Source of the DNA: Streptomyces gilvus
Lineage (GTDB): Bacteria > Actinomycetota > Actinomycetes > Streptomycetales > Streptomycetaceae
Direction: 5' to 3'
NCBI RefSeq assembly: GCF_022513565.1
Contig: NZ_JAKWBE010000011.1
Coordinates: 124,001-188,000 of the forward strand
Length of the DNA stretch: 64,000 bases
Position 1 is the stretch's first letter. The number at the start of each line of letters is the position of its first letter. Both the position numbers and the translations under genes were made by a program. The notes below the pieces were generated by a model that saw only the letters and a list, made by a program, of their open reading frames with translations, was not told the origin of the DNA and searched no databases. This document shows positions 1 to 8,800 of this stretch, one piece after another.

Positions 1-885
1 AACCAGGACGATCGAGCCGTCCTTGCCCTGGACCGGGACGAGTCCCTTGAGGTGGAGCGGGAAGGTCCAGGAGTGCGCGGCGTCCGCGGAGTGCAGGACC
101 ACCGCTTCCTTCACGCCGGTGGCGGTGGGGGCCACCTGGAGGTCGGTGTCGGTGAGGACGTCCCGGTAGGTGACACGGGAGCCGTCGGCGGTGCCCTTGA
201 CGGCCTGGGCGTCCTTCAGCCCGTAGGCGACGGAGTGCTGTGGGTCGGGGGCGAGGGAGACGAGGCTGGAGTCGTCGGCCTTGGCGGCGAAGTCGACGTC
301 GACGGAGTTGGCCTTCTCCTGCCACCGGCCGTCGGGCCCGGCCCGCACGTCCACGTCGATGGGCGCCCACTTGCCCTTGGCGGCCCGGTAGTTGACGGGC
401 GTCGGGTAGATCCGTCGGGTGGTGGACCCGTCGGCGTTGTCGTACACGGTGTCGGTGCGGGAGGACTTGGCCGCGTCACGCTTGCTGGTTCTGGCGTCGA
501 ACCTGGCGACGCCGGCGCTCTTACCCTGCTTCACGGCCGCCCGGTGCGCGCGGTAGGCGGCGAGTTCGCCCTTGCCCTTGCCCGGCTTGTGTCCCGCGCC
601 CTGGTGCGCCTCGGTCGCCCGGGCGGAGACATGGTGCCGCTTTCCGCTCGCGGTGCCCGACTTCTCCGTGGGCAGCCGACCCCAGTGGGGGTCCTTCAGC
701 CAGGCCGTGAGGGAGGACAGGCTCGGCATCGAGAGGTGCACGGAGTGCAGTTCGGCCCCGGCCGCCATCGCCGACTGCGTTGTCCACATGCAGGCGAACA
801 CGGTCAGCAGGAGCACCGCGACACCGCGTCGGGCGCGCCGTGTACGGCGGGTGGAGCGGACACGGCTGAAGGGCCGAACGCGCAC
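1..885 (-). CDS. Large secreted protein, N-terminal part (RHS/DNRLRE-type), cut by window edge
   Basis: The reading frame stays open from a GTG at 885 to the left edge, so only about 295 N-terminal residues are visible. A GGGGGAG ribosome-binding site lies just upstream of the GTG. The protein starts with a very basic segment, then a hydrophobic stretch ending in an Ala-rich cleavage region (SAMAAGAEL), which is a signal peptide. A Lys/His-rich stretch and a YDNADGSTTRRIYPTPVNYR segment follow. That segment resembles the N-terminal region of large Streptomyces wall or secreted proteins carrying RHS/YD repeats or DNRLRE domains. The diagnostic repeats would lie outside the window, so the family is inferred and secretion is well supported. 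Confidence 0.7.
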   Translation of the reverse strand, partial: MRVRPFSRVRSTRRTRRARRGVAVLLLTVFACMWTTQSAMAAGAELHSVHLSMPSLSSLTAWLKDPHWGRLPTEKSGTASGKRHHVSARATEAHQGAGHKPGKGKGELAAYRAHRAAVKQGKSAGVARFDARTSKRDAAKSSRTDTVYDNADGSTTRRIYPTPVNYRAAKGKWAPIDVDVRAGPDGRWQEKANSVDVDFAAKADDSSLVSLAPDPQHSVAYGLKDAQAVKGTADGSRVTYRDVLTDTDLQVAPTATGVKEAVVLHSADAAHSWTFPLHLKGLVPVQGKDGSIVLV

Positions 886-1201
886 GAGTGGGACTCCCCC
901 ATGTGAATGACGACAACAGGGCGGCCCGCAACGCCGGTTGACGCACTGACAGAGAGGCCACAGAAAACGGAGAGATCTTGCCCCTTGTAAATAAAGAGTG
1001 AATAGAGCAAAGAAGCGGTCTTGGACGGTACTTGACCACTCCTTGCTGAACCTGTCCGGCTTCGCTCTGAGCGCCCCTTTGCTCCTTTCGGAAACTTTTG
1101 CAGTTTTTTTGACGAGGACGCATCAAACGTTCACGTGCCGGGCGATCCGGTAAGAAAGTGAGCCGAGCCGGTAAGGACGTGAGCCGAGCCGGTAAGGAAG
1201 C
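886..1201. other. Intergenic region with tandem repeat
   Basis: This 316-base gap lies upstream of the secreted protein and downstream of the HNH lipoprotein; both are transcribed leftward. About 960-1130 is unusually AT-rich for this genome and probably holds the leftward promoter of the secreted-protein gene, but no convincing -35/-10 pair could be fixed. The right end holds the tandem repeat listed separately. No gene is supported here. Confidence 0.6.
1147..1200. repeat. 21-bp tandem repeat, about 2.5 copies
   Basis: A unit reading CCGGTAAGGACGTGAGCCGAG recurs with a 21-base period, and the last copy is partial. It ends directly at the stop codon (1202-1204) of the leftward HNH lipoprotein gene, so it lies immediately 3' of that gene. 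The copies differ at one or two positions. Confidence 0.85.
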
Positions 1202-1915
1202 TCAGCGGGCCCGGAACCGCGCGGGGGCTTCCGTCGGGTTGCCGCCGGCGGGCAGTTTCTGGCCCGGGCAGGTCTCCAGCACCTTTTCCATGGCGGACTT
1301 CTCGGCGGCGGTCACCCACAGCCCGTACTTCCGCTTCACGGCGACCTGACCTGCGACATAGGCGCACCGGTAGGCCTTGTTGGGCGGCAGCCAGGTCGCC
1401 GCGTCGCCGTCGCCCTTGGAGCGGTTGGTGCTCGCGTCGACGGCTATGAGGTTGAGCGGGTCGTTGGCGAGAGCTATCCGCTTACGGGCGTCCCAGTACT
1501 TGGCGCCCTTCTGCCAGGCGTCGGAGAGCGGGACGATGTGGTCGATGTCGACGAGGCTGCGGCCGCGCCGGTAGGTCACCTCCTTGCCGGAGTAGGGGTC
1601 CGACGGGAGCAGGCCGTACGACACCTTGCAGTTGCCGCGGGTGAACCTCACATCCTCGAGGTCCCGTTTGAGGATGTCGTCGCGGGTGTCGCAGTCGCTG
1701 GAGTCGGTGTCCGCCCAGGCGGTGCCGAAGCGGTCGCGGGCGTAACCGGTTCTCGGTGCCCGGCCCTTCACGGTCAGCGACGCGGCGGCCTTGAGCGCGG
1801 CCCCTCCGGCGCCGGTCTTCTGCGCCCCGTTCGAGCCCGTCCGCGTCTCCGCCTTGCATCCGGCGACGGCACACACCAGTGCGACGGCGACCGCGGCCCC
1901 GCCCCTCAGACGCAT
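1202..1915 (-). CDS. HNH endonuclease family lipoprotein (DUF1524-like)
   Basis: A 237-residue protein. The ATG at 1915 is chosen because a GGGGAGG site precedes it and a lipoprotein signal follows, with a hydrophobic segment and lipobox VAGC around residue 18. The mature part has a DIDHIVPLSDAW motif, then NDPLNLIAVDASTNRSKGD and a WLPPN segment. This is the H...N...K pattern of the HNH/DUF1524 (GmrSD C-terminal-like) nuclease fold common in secreted actinobacterial proteins. It is probably a membrane-anchored, extracytoplasmic nuclease for nutrient DNA or defence; the substrate is unknown. It is a single gene with tandem repeats directly after its stop. Confidence 0.85.
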   Translation of the reverse strand: MRLRGGAAVAVALVCAVAGCKAETRTGSNGAQKTGAGGAALKAAASLTVKGRAPRTGYARDRFGTAWADTDSSDCDTRDDILKRDLEDVRFTRGNCKVSYGLLPSDPYSGKEVTYRRGRSLVDIDHIVPLSDAWQKGAKYWDARKRIALANDPLNLIAVDASTNRSKGDGDAATWLPPNKAYRCAYVAGQVAVKRKYGLWVTAAEKSAMEKVLETCPGQKLPAGGNPTEAPARFRAR

Positions 1916-2108
1916 CACGATGCGCCCCTCCCCTGTCTCCTCCGTTCGGCCCCTCTGGGTGCGCCTTCCCTGGTACGGCGCCGGGCACACCGTAGCCGCA
2001 GGGCGTGCGGGGGCACTCATGAGGTCCAGACCACCAGCGACTCCGGTGGGCATACCACGCATATGGGTCGTATCGTCGTTGCTGAGTCACCTCCCCAAGG
2101 AGCTCTGT

Positions 2109-2294
2109 ATGGGCATCTTCGACAGGTTCAAGAGCAACCGTCAGCTGCAGGACAAGGCCAAGGACATGTCCGACGCCGCGGAACGGAAGGCCAACGAGAG
2201 GACCGGCAACAAGTACGAGAGCCAGGTCGACGACGCGCAGCAGCGGATCGAGGGTCAGCTGGGCATGGACCGCGACCGGCCGGACCAGCCGTAA
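2109..2294 (+). CDS. Small MT0933-like (Rv0909-type) antitoxin-family protein
   Basis: A 61-residue, highly charged helical protein starting MGIFDRFKSNRQL, with an AAGGAG ribosome-binding site seven bases before the ATG. The pattern of a short amphipathic start, then KAKDMSDAAERKANERTGNK and a VDDAQQRIEGQL segment matches the MT0933/Rv0909-like family. That family is called an antitoxin by homology to a mycobacterial pair. No partner toxin gene is adjacent, so the antitoxin role is only a family label; these proteins are common orphans in Streptomyces. A strong hairpin follows the stop. Confidence 0.75.
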   Translation: MGIFDRFKSNRQLQDKAKDMSDAAERKANERTGNKYESQVDDAQQRIEGQLGMDRDRPDQP

Positions 2295-2300
2295 GGACCG

Positions 2301-2327
2301 GGCCGTCCGCACCCTCCGCGGACGGCC
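2301..2327 (+). terminator. Hairpin terminator after the MT0933-like gene
   Basis: Perfect 10-base arms GGCCGTCCGC and GCGGACGGCC are separated by 7 bases and begin six bases after the stop codon. There is no U-tract, which is usual for high-GC actinobacterial terminators. Confidence 0.7.
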
Positions 2328-2396
2328 GGCGGCGCGTCAATCGCCCCCGGCGGCAGGCGGGTTGAGCGTCCGGGCGTGTGCTGGCAGGCTCCCGCC

Positions 2397-3155
2397 ATGG
2401 ATCTGGGACTCGCGGGGAAGACGGCCTTCATCACCGGGGGAAGCGCCGGTATCGGGCTGGCGATCGGCCGGGCGCTGCGGGAGGAGGGGGCGGAGGTCAC
2501 CGTCTGCGGACGGGATCCGCGGCGGCTGAAGGAGTCGGGGCTGCCCGGCGTCCAGGCGGACGTCGGCGATCCGGAGGCGCTCGCCCGGGCGGTGGACGAG
2601 GCGGCCGAGCGGATGGGCGGGCTCGATCTGCTGGTGGCCAACGCCGGTGGAGTGCACGGGGGCGGGCTGCTGGACTCGACGCCCGAGGACTGGCTGCGCA
2701 CCTACGAGTTGAACGTGCTGCACGCCGCCCACGCCATCCGTACCGCGGTACCGCACTTCGAGCGGCGCGGCGGTGGCAGCGCGCTGGTCGTGGCGTCGAT
2801 CACGGGGTGGAAGCCGGGCCCGAAGTCGTCGTACGCCTCCGCGAAGGCGGCGGAGATCCATCTCGCCGCCACGCTCGGCCAGGAGCTGGGGCCGCGCAAC
2901 ATCCGGGTGAACGCGCTCAGTCCGGGTTCGGTGCTGTTCGAGGGCGGGGGCTGGGCCTGGTTCCGGGACAACCGGCCCGAGCGGTACGAGGCCTTCGCGC
3001 GCGAGGACTTCCCGCGCGGGCGGCTGGTGGAGCTGTGGGAGGTGGCCGACGTGGCGTGCTTCCTGCTGTCGGCCCGGGCCGGCGGGATCAACGGCGCCAA
3101 CATATGCGTGGACGGCGCCCAGGATCACCCGAGCGCCGGCCGGTTCTTTTCCTAG
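2397..3155 (+). CDS. SDR-family NAD(P)-dependent oxidoreductase
   Basis: A 252-residue classical short-chain dehydrogenase/reductase. The ATG at 2397 begins MDLGLAGKTAFITGG. It has the dinucleotide-binding TGGSAGIG motif near residue 14, NAGG near 80, a catalytic Ser in SITGWKPG, and YASAK with catalytic Tyr and Lys. The family-typical NIRVNALSPGSV and a C-terminal GGINGANICVDGAQ follow. Substrate is unassigned; these enzymes act on many hydroxyl/keto compounds, often acyl-carrier-linked or xenobiotic. Its stop codon TAG is the first three bases of a 29-base tandem duplication shared with the converging permease gene. Confidence 0.9.
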   Translation: MDLGLAGKTAFITGGSAGIGLAIGRALREEGAEVTVCGRDPRRLKESGLPGVQADVGDPEALARAVDEAAERMGGLDLLVANAGGVHGGGLLDSTPEDWLRTYELNVLHAAHAIRTAVPHFERRGGGSALVVASITGWKPGPKSSYASAKAAEIHLAATLGQELGPRNIRVNALSPGSVLFEGGGWAWFRDNRPERYEAFAREDFPRGRLVELWEVADVACFLLSARAGGINGANICVDGAQDHPSAGRFFS

Positions 3156-3210
3156 AAGTCGTTGCCTACTTGGGGTCCCGGTAGAAGTCGTTGCTTACTT
3201 GGGGTCCCGG
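3153..3210. repeat. 29-bp direct duplication across a convergent 3' junction
   Basis: Bases 3153-3181 are repeated at 3182-3210 with a single C/T difference. Copy 1 begins at the TAG stop of the SDR gene. Copy 2 ends inside the last codons of the leftward permease gene. The one difference gives TAA as the permease stop in copy 2 and TAG in the unused copy 1. It looks like a recent slippage or unequal-crossover duplication. Confidence 0.95.
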
Positions 3211-3974
3211 TCGAACACCGACGTCGACCAGACGTATCCGAGGACCGCGAGGCCGACGCACCAGGCGACCGCGATCCATCCGTTGTCGCCGATGTGCGTG
3301 CCGAGGAGGAGTCCGCGCAGGGTTTCGATGGCGGGGGTGAAGGGCTGGTACCGGGCGATGGGCTGGAACCAGCCGGGCATGGAGTGCAGCGGGACGAAGG
3401 CGCTGGACAGCAGCGGCAGCAGGATCAGCGGCATCGCGTTGTTGCTGGCGGCCTCGGCGTTCGGGCTGACCAGGCCCATGCCGACCGCGATCCAGGTCAG
3501 CGCCAGGGCGAAGAGCACGATCAGCCCGAACGCCGCCAGCCATTCCAGGACGCCGGCGTCGGTGGAGCGGAAGCCGATCGCCACGGCGACGGCGCCGACC
3601 AGGACCACGCTCATGACCGACTGCAGGACGCTGCCGACGACGTGTCCGACGAGGATCGAGCCGCGGTGGATGGCCATGGTGCGGAAGCGGGCGATGATGC
3701 CCTCGCTCATGTCGGTGGACACCGACACCGCGGTGCCGATCACGGTGGAGCCGATCGTCATCAGCAGGATGCCGGGCACGAGGTAGGCCAGGTAGGCGGA
3801 GCGGCCCGCCCCCGCGCTCATCGCGCCGCCGAAGATGTAGACGAACAGCAACAGCAGCATGACCGGGGTGAGCAGCAGGTTCAGGGTGAGTGAGGGGTAG
3901 CGCCGGGCGTGCAGCAGGTTGCGGCGCAGCATCGTGGAGGAGTCGCGGACGGCGAGGGAGAGGGAACTGCTCAT
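3195..3974 (-). CDS. ABC-2 type transporter permease (DrrB-like)
   Basis: A 259-residue integral membrane protein with six predicted hydrophobic segments, for example LTLNLLLTPVMLLLLFVYIF and the LVPGILLMTIGSTVIGTAVS region. The ABC-2 signature segment around residues 95-140 reads DMSEGIIARFRTMAI. This matches DrrB-type permeases that pair with a DrrA-type ATPase to export hydrophobic drugs or lipids. The start overlaps the ATPase stop by four bases (ATGA, 3971-3974), indicating translational coupling. The cargo is unknown. Confidence 0.93.
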   Translation of the reverse strand: MSSSLSLAVRDSSTMLRRNLLHARRYPSLTLNLLLTPVMLLLLFVYIFGGAMSAGAGRSAYLAYLVPGILLMTIGSTVIGTAVSVSTDMSEGIIARFRTMAIHRGSILVGHVVGSVLQSVMSVVLVGAVAVAIGFRSTDAGVLEWLAAFGLIVLFALALTWIAVGMGLVSPNAEAASNNAMPLILLPLLSSAFVPLHSMPGWFQPIARYQPFTPAIETLRGLLLGTHIGDNGWIAVAWCVGLAVLGYVWSTSVFDRDPK

Positions 3975-5005
3975 CGGGCGGTCTCCGTGGTCTTGTCGGT
4001 GTCGGTCCCGGTCGCAGCGTCGGTCCCGGTCGCGGTGTCGGTGTCGGTCCCGGTCGCGGTGTCGGCCCCGGTCGCAGTGTCGGTCCCGGTGTCGGTCAGG
4101 GCGAAGAAGACGTCGTCCAGATCCGGTGTGTGCACGGTCAGTTCGTCCGCCTCGACGCCGGCCGCGTCCAACCAGTCCAGGACGGCGCGCAGTTCGCGCT
4201 GGCTGCCGTCGCTGGGGATCTGCAGGGCGAGGGCCTCGTCGTGCCGGGTGGCCTCGCCCAGGGCCGCGGCGGCCGCCCGGTAGGCGGCCGGGTCGTTGAA
4301 GCGCAGCCGGATGTGTCCGCCGGGGATGAGCCGCTTCAGCTCCTCCGCGCTGCCCTCGGCGGCGATCCTCCCGTCGTGCAGGACGGCGATGCGGTCGGCG
4401 AGTTCGTCGGCCTCGTCCAGGTACTGGGTGGTGAGGAAGACGCTCACCCCGTCGGAGACGAGTTCGCGGATGATCTGCCACATGGTGTGCCGGGAGCGGG
4501 GGTCCAGGCCGGTGGTGGGTTCGTCGAGGAAGATGATCCGGGGGCCGCCGACCAGGGTCATGGCGATGTCCAGGCGGCGCTTCATGCCGCCGGAGTAGGT
4601 GGAGGCGGGCTTCTTCGCGGCTTCCACCAGGTCGAAGCGCTCCAGCAGCTCGGCGGCCACCCGCCGCCCCTCACCGCGGGGCAGGTGGTGCAGGTCGGCC
4701 ATGAGGAGCATGTTCTCCTCGCCGGTGATCAGCCCGTCCACGGCGGAGAACTGTCCCGTCACGCCGATCGCCGCGCGCACCGCCTGCGGGTCGGTGGCCG
4801 GGTCGTGGCCGCCGACGCGGATCTCGCCGCCGTCCGCGCCGATCAGCGTGGAGAGGATCTTGACGGCGGTGGTCTTGCCGGCGCCGTTCGGGCCGAGCAG
4901 GGAGAAGATCGTCCCCGCGGGTACGGCCAGGTCGACGCCGTCGAGCACGACCTTGTCGCCGTAGGACTTGCGCAGCCCCTGCGCCGCGATGGCCAGGTCG
5001 TTCAT
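3971..5005 (-). CDS. ABC transporter ATP-binding protein (DrrA-like, daunorubicin-resistance family)
   Basis: A 344-residue ATPase. Walker A LLGPNGAGKTTAVKIL is near residue 40, signature STYSGGMKRRLDIA near 138, Walker B IIFLDEPTTGLDPRSR near 158, then an H-loop variant (LTTQYLDEADELAD). The DrrA-type C-terminal domain with a PDLDDVFFALT motif follows. The last 40 residues are a low-complexity run of Thr/Asp/Gly/Ala repeats not normally found in the family. It lies between the DUF4097 gene (31 bases upstream) and the permease. ATP hydrolysis by this subunit should power export through the permease. Confidence 0.93.
   Translation of the reverse strand: MNDLAIAAQGLRKSYGDKVVLDGVDLAVPAGTIFSLLGPNGAGKTTAVKILSTLIGADGGEIRVGGHDPATDPQAVRAAIGVTGQFSAVDGLITGEENMLLMADLHHLPRGEGRRVAAELLERFDLVEAAKKPASTYSGGMKRRLDIAMTLVGGPRIIFLDEPTTGLDPRSRHTMWQIIRELVSDGVSVFLTTQYLDEADELADRIAVLHDGRIAAEGSAEELKRLIPGGHIRLRFNDPAAYRAAAAALGEATRHDEALALQIPSDGSQRELRAVLDWLDAAGVEADELTVHTPDLDDVFFALTDTGTDTATGADTATGTDTDTATGTDAATGTDTDKTTETAR
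3989..4093 (-). repeat. In-frame minisatellite encoding the ATPase C-terminal tail
   Basis: Repeats built from GTCGGTGTCGGTCCCGGTCG, with 6-base and 18-base sub-periods, fill this stretch. They encode TGTDTATGADTATGTDTDTA-like sequence. Every unit is a multiple of three, so the copy number could change without breaking the frame. Confidence 0.9.
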
Positions 5006-5036
5006 GAGAAGTGCCCCCTCTTGTCTGCCGCTGCGG

Positions 5037-5702
5037 TTACAGGCTGCGGGCGGTGATGTCGCCGTTGGAGGTGGTGGCGCGGATGTCGAGTCCGGCCGTG
5101 CCGTCGTTCATCAGGGCGTTGCTGACGCGGCCGTGGGAGGTGCCGGCGTCCAGGGAGGCGGAGACCCCGCGGGCCGCGGCGACGGAGATGTCACCGGACC
5201 GGGTGCTCAGGACGACCGTGCCGCGGGCGGCCTCGGCGATGCGGATGTCGCCCCGTGCGGTGCTGATCTCGGCCGAGCCGCCGAGGCGGCCGATCTCGAC
5301 GTCGCCGTCGACGGCGGTGAGGCGCACGCTCGCGGCCTCGTCGAGCTTGATCCGGCGGTAGGCGCCGTCGAAGACGACGTCGCCGAGGCGGCCGACGCCG
5401 CGGAGTTCGGCGCTGCCGGTCCGGGCCTCGACGCGGGAGCCGGCGGGCAGCTGGACGGTCACCTCGACGGATCCGGAGGGGCCGAAGAGCTGGTTGCCGG
5501 CCTCCGGGGCCGCGATCCGCAGGACGCCGTCGCCGTAGGCGACCTCGATCTTCTCCGCCGCCTTCACGTCTCGGCTCCGGGAGGCGTCCACGGGCCGGAC
5601 CTCGACCGTGGTGTCGGCCCGGTCGGTGGCGATGAACTGGACGCGGCCCGCGGGGATGTCGAGGACGGCGGAGACGGGGGCGGGGCTGTCGAACTTCTGC
5701 AT
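5037..5702 (-). CDS. DUF4097 family beta-strand repeat protein
   Basis: A 221-residue protein starting MQKFDSPAPVSAVLDIPAG with an AGGAGAA site upstream. It consists of short repeated beta-strand units such as DGDVEIGRLGGSAEIST, ARGDIRIAEA, TRSGDISVAAA and TSNGDITARSL. This is the parallel beta-helix pattern of the DUF4097 (adhesin-like) family. There is no signal peptide or membrane segment. It is the first gene of the operon with the DrrAB-like transporter, and this family is often found beside such exporters. Its function is unknown; a ligand-binding or regulatory role is a guess. Confidence 0.85.
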   Translation of the reverse strand: MQKFDSPAPVSAVLDIPAGRVQFIATDRADTTVEVRPVDASRSRDVKAAEKIEVAYGDGVLRIAAPEAGNQLFGPSGSVEVTVQLPAGSRVEARTGSAELRGVGRLGDVVFDGAYRRIKLDEAASVRLTAVDGDVEIGRLGGSAEISTARGDIRIAEAARGTVVLSTRSGDISVAAARGVSASLDAGTSHGRVSNALMNDGTAGLDIRATTSNGDITARSL

Positions 5703-5725
5703 GATGTTCTCCTGCGCTCATCGGT

Positions 5726-5775
5726 GTTTCTGACACCAGAAACGCTACGTTGCATTCAAAGATCCTTCAACGTAG
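5726..5775 (-). promoter_or_regulatory. Promoter and operator region of the DUF4097-ABC operon
   Basis: On the minus strand a -35-like TTGAAG (5770-5765) and a -10-like TAGCGT (5747-5742) are spaced by 17 bases. Two inverted repeats overlap them. One is CTACGTTG/CAACGTAG (5745-5752 and 5768-5775), which brackets the spacer. The other is GTTTCTG-ACAC-CAGAAAC (5726-5743), at the likely transcription start. Such placement suggests control by a repressor encoded elsewhere, since no regulator gene is adjacent. The AGGAGAA ribosome-binding site follows. Confidence 0.65.
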
Positions 5776-5860
5776 TCGTTGCGCATAGAATTCATTTATG
5801 CAGTTCAGGGGCAGGAAATCGTTGCACTGGGCGACACATTAACGCAACAGCAGCCTCGCC

Positions 5861-5876
5861 GCCCATTGCAATGGGC
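5861..5876. terminator. Perfect 16-bp palindrome after mfd
   Basis: GCCCATTGCAATGGGC is a perfect palindrome beginning 13 bases beyond the mfd stop codon. It could fold into a short hairpin ending the mfd transcript, or be a dimeric-protein site. No U-tract follows, so the choice is open. Confidence 0.5.
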
Positions 5877-5888
5877 GAGTGCTGAACG

Positions 5889-8800
5889 CTACGACCCCAG
5901 AATCGACGTCAGGAACTCCCCCACCCAGCCGAGCAGTTCGCGCCCGACCAGCGGCTTCCCGCCCACCTTCGCCGTCTTGGGGCGCGGTACGAGGACCTGG
6001 TGCACCGCCGGCTTGATGACGGACCCGGGGTACAGGCGCTTGACGCGCAGCTCCTGCGACTCGCGCAACTCCACCGGCGCGAAGCGGATGTTGTTGCCCT
6101 GCAGGACGATCTCGCCGACCCCGCACGCGCGGGCGAGCATGCGCAGCCCGGCGACCAGCAGCAGGTTCTCGACCGGCTCGGGCAACTTGCCGTAGCGGTC
6201 GACGAGTTCCTCGCGCACGGACTTGATGTCCTGCTCCGTGTTGACGGAGGCGATGGCCCGGTAGGCCTGCAGGCGCAGCCGCTCGCCGGGGGCGTAGTCG
6301 TGCGGGACGTGGGCGTCGACCGGGAGCTCGATCTTGACCTCCAGGGGCGGCTCCTCCTCCACCCCGCCCTCCAGGGAGGCCCGGTAGTCCGCGACCGCCT
6401 CGCCGACCATGCGGACGTACAGGTCGAAACCGACGCCCGCGATGTGGCCGGACTGCTCGCCGCCGAGGAGGTTGCCCGCGCCGCGGATCTCCAGGTCCTT
6501 CATCGCCACGTACATGCCCGCGCCCATCTCCGTGTGCTGGGCGATGGTCGCCAGGCGCTCGTGGGCAGTCTCCGTCAGGGGCTTCTCCGGCGGGTACAGG
6601 AAGTAGGCGTAGCCGCGCTCGCGGCCGCGGCCGACGCGGCCGCGCAGCTGGTGCAGCTGGGAGAGGCCGAAGTTGTCGCCGCGCTCCACGATCAGCGTGT
6701 TCGCGTTGGAGATGTCGATGCCGGACTCGACGATCGTGGTCGACACCAGGACGTCGTACTTCTTCTCCCAGAAGTCGACGACCACCTGCTCCAGCGTCTG
6801 CTCGGACATCTGGCCGTGGGCCGTGGCGATCCGCGCCTCGGGGACGATCTCGCGCAGCCGGGAGGCGGCCCGGTCGATGGACTCGACACGGTTGTGGATG
6901 TAGAAGACCTGGCCCTCGCGCAGCAGTTCACGGCGGATGGCGGCGCCGATCTGCTTCTCCTCGTAGGGGCCGACGAAGGTGAGCACCGGGTGGCGCTCCT
7001 CCGGCGGGGTGGTGATCGTGGACATCTCGCGGATGCCGGTGACCGCCATCTCCAGGGTGCGCGGGATGGGCGTCGCGGACATGGTGAGCACGTCCACGTT
7101 GGCGCGCAGCTTCTTCAGCTGCTCCTTGTGCTCGACGCCGAAGCGCTGTTCCTCGTCGACGATGACCAGGCCCAGGTCCTTGAACTTGGTCTCGGAGGAG
7201 AACAGCCGGTGGGTGCCGATGACGATGTCCACCGAGCCCTCCCGCAGGCCCTCCAGGACCGCCTTCGCCTCGGTGTCGGTCTGGAAGCGGCTGAGCGCCC
7301 GTACGTTGACCGGGAACTGGGAGTAGCGCTCGCTGAACGTCCCGAAGTGCTGCTGGACCAGCAGGGTCGTCGGGACGAGGACCGCGACCTGCTTGCCGTC
7401 CTGGACCGCCTTGAAGGCGGCCCGCACCGCGATCTCTGTCTTGCCGTAGCCCACGTCACCGCAGATCAGGCGGTCCATCGGGACCGACTTCTCCATGTCC
7501 TCCTTGACCTCGGCGATGGTGGTGAGCTGGTCGGGGGTCTCCGCGTAGGGGAAGGCGTCCTCCAGCTCGCGCTGCCAGGGGGTGTCCGAGCCGAAGGCGT
7601 GCCCGGGCGCCGCCATCCGCGCGCTGTAGAGCCTGATCAGGTCGGCCGCGATCTCCTTGACCGCCTTCTTGGCGCGGGCCTTGGTCTTGGTCCAGTCGGC
7701 GCCGCCGAGGCGGTGCAGGGTGGGGGCCTCGCCGCCGACGTACTTGGTGATCTGTTCCAGCTGGTCGGTGGGGATGTAGAGGCGGTCGCCGGGCTGGCCG
7801 CGCTTGGCGGGGGCGTACTCGACGACCAGGTACTCGCGCGTGGCGCCCTGGACGGTGCGCTGCACCATCTCGATGTAGCGGCCCACGCCGTGCTGCTCGT
7901 GGACGATGTAGTCGCCCGCCTCCAGGGTGAGCGGGTCGATGGTCTTGCGGCGGCGGGCCGGCATGCGGGCGCCGTCCTTGCCGGCCGCCTTCTGCCCCGA
8001 GAGGTCGGTCTCGGTCAGGACGGCCAGCTTCAGCGCGGGGTCCACGAAGCCGTAGTCGATCGAGCCGCACGCCACGTGCACGACGGACGGCGCGATCGCG
8101 CCGAGCTCGATGTCGAGGCGCGCGGCGATGCCCTCGCCGCCGAGCACCTCGACCGTGCGCGCGGCCGGGCCGTGGCCCTCGGTGACGAACACCGTGCGCC
8201 AGCCGTCGGCGAGCCAGCCCTTGGTGTCGGCGAGCGCCTTGGCGGTGTCGCCGCGGTACGTCTCGGGGGCGTGCATGCCGAGCTTCAGGGTGTCGCCCGC
8301 CGCGTCAGCGGCGAATGTGTCCGTGAGTTCGTCGTCGGCCGCGAAGGGCGAGACGGACCACCACATCATGTCCAGCTCGCGGGCCCGGTCCCGGACGTCC
8401 GCGATGGACCACAGGGAGGCCGCGCCGACGTCGATGGGCGCCTCGCCGCCGCCCGCGGTGGCCGCCCAGGACGCCTGCAGGAACTCCTGGCTGGTGGCCA
8501 CGAGGTCGGCGGCACGCGTGCGTACCCGCTCCGGGTCGCAGACGACCGTCATGGCGCCCTTGGGGAGCACGTCGAGGAGCAGTTCCATGTCGTCGACGAG
8601 GACGGGGGCCAGGGACTCCATGCCCTCGACCGCGATGCCCTCGGCGATCTTGTTCAGGAGCTCGCCCAGCTCCGGGTGCTCCTCGGCGAGGGCACGCGCG
8701 CGTGCGCGGACGTCGTCGGTGAGCAGCAGCTCGCGGCACGGCGGCGCCCACAGGCCGTGCTCGGCGACCTCCAGGGACCGCTGGTCGGCGACCTTGAAGT

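Noticed and set aside
2109-2294. Toxin-antitoxin pair at the MT0933-like gene
   Set aside because: No toxin-sized partner gene is adjacent; the SDR gene downstream is an unrelated enzyme separated by a terminator.
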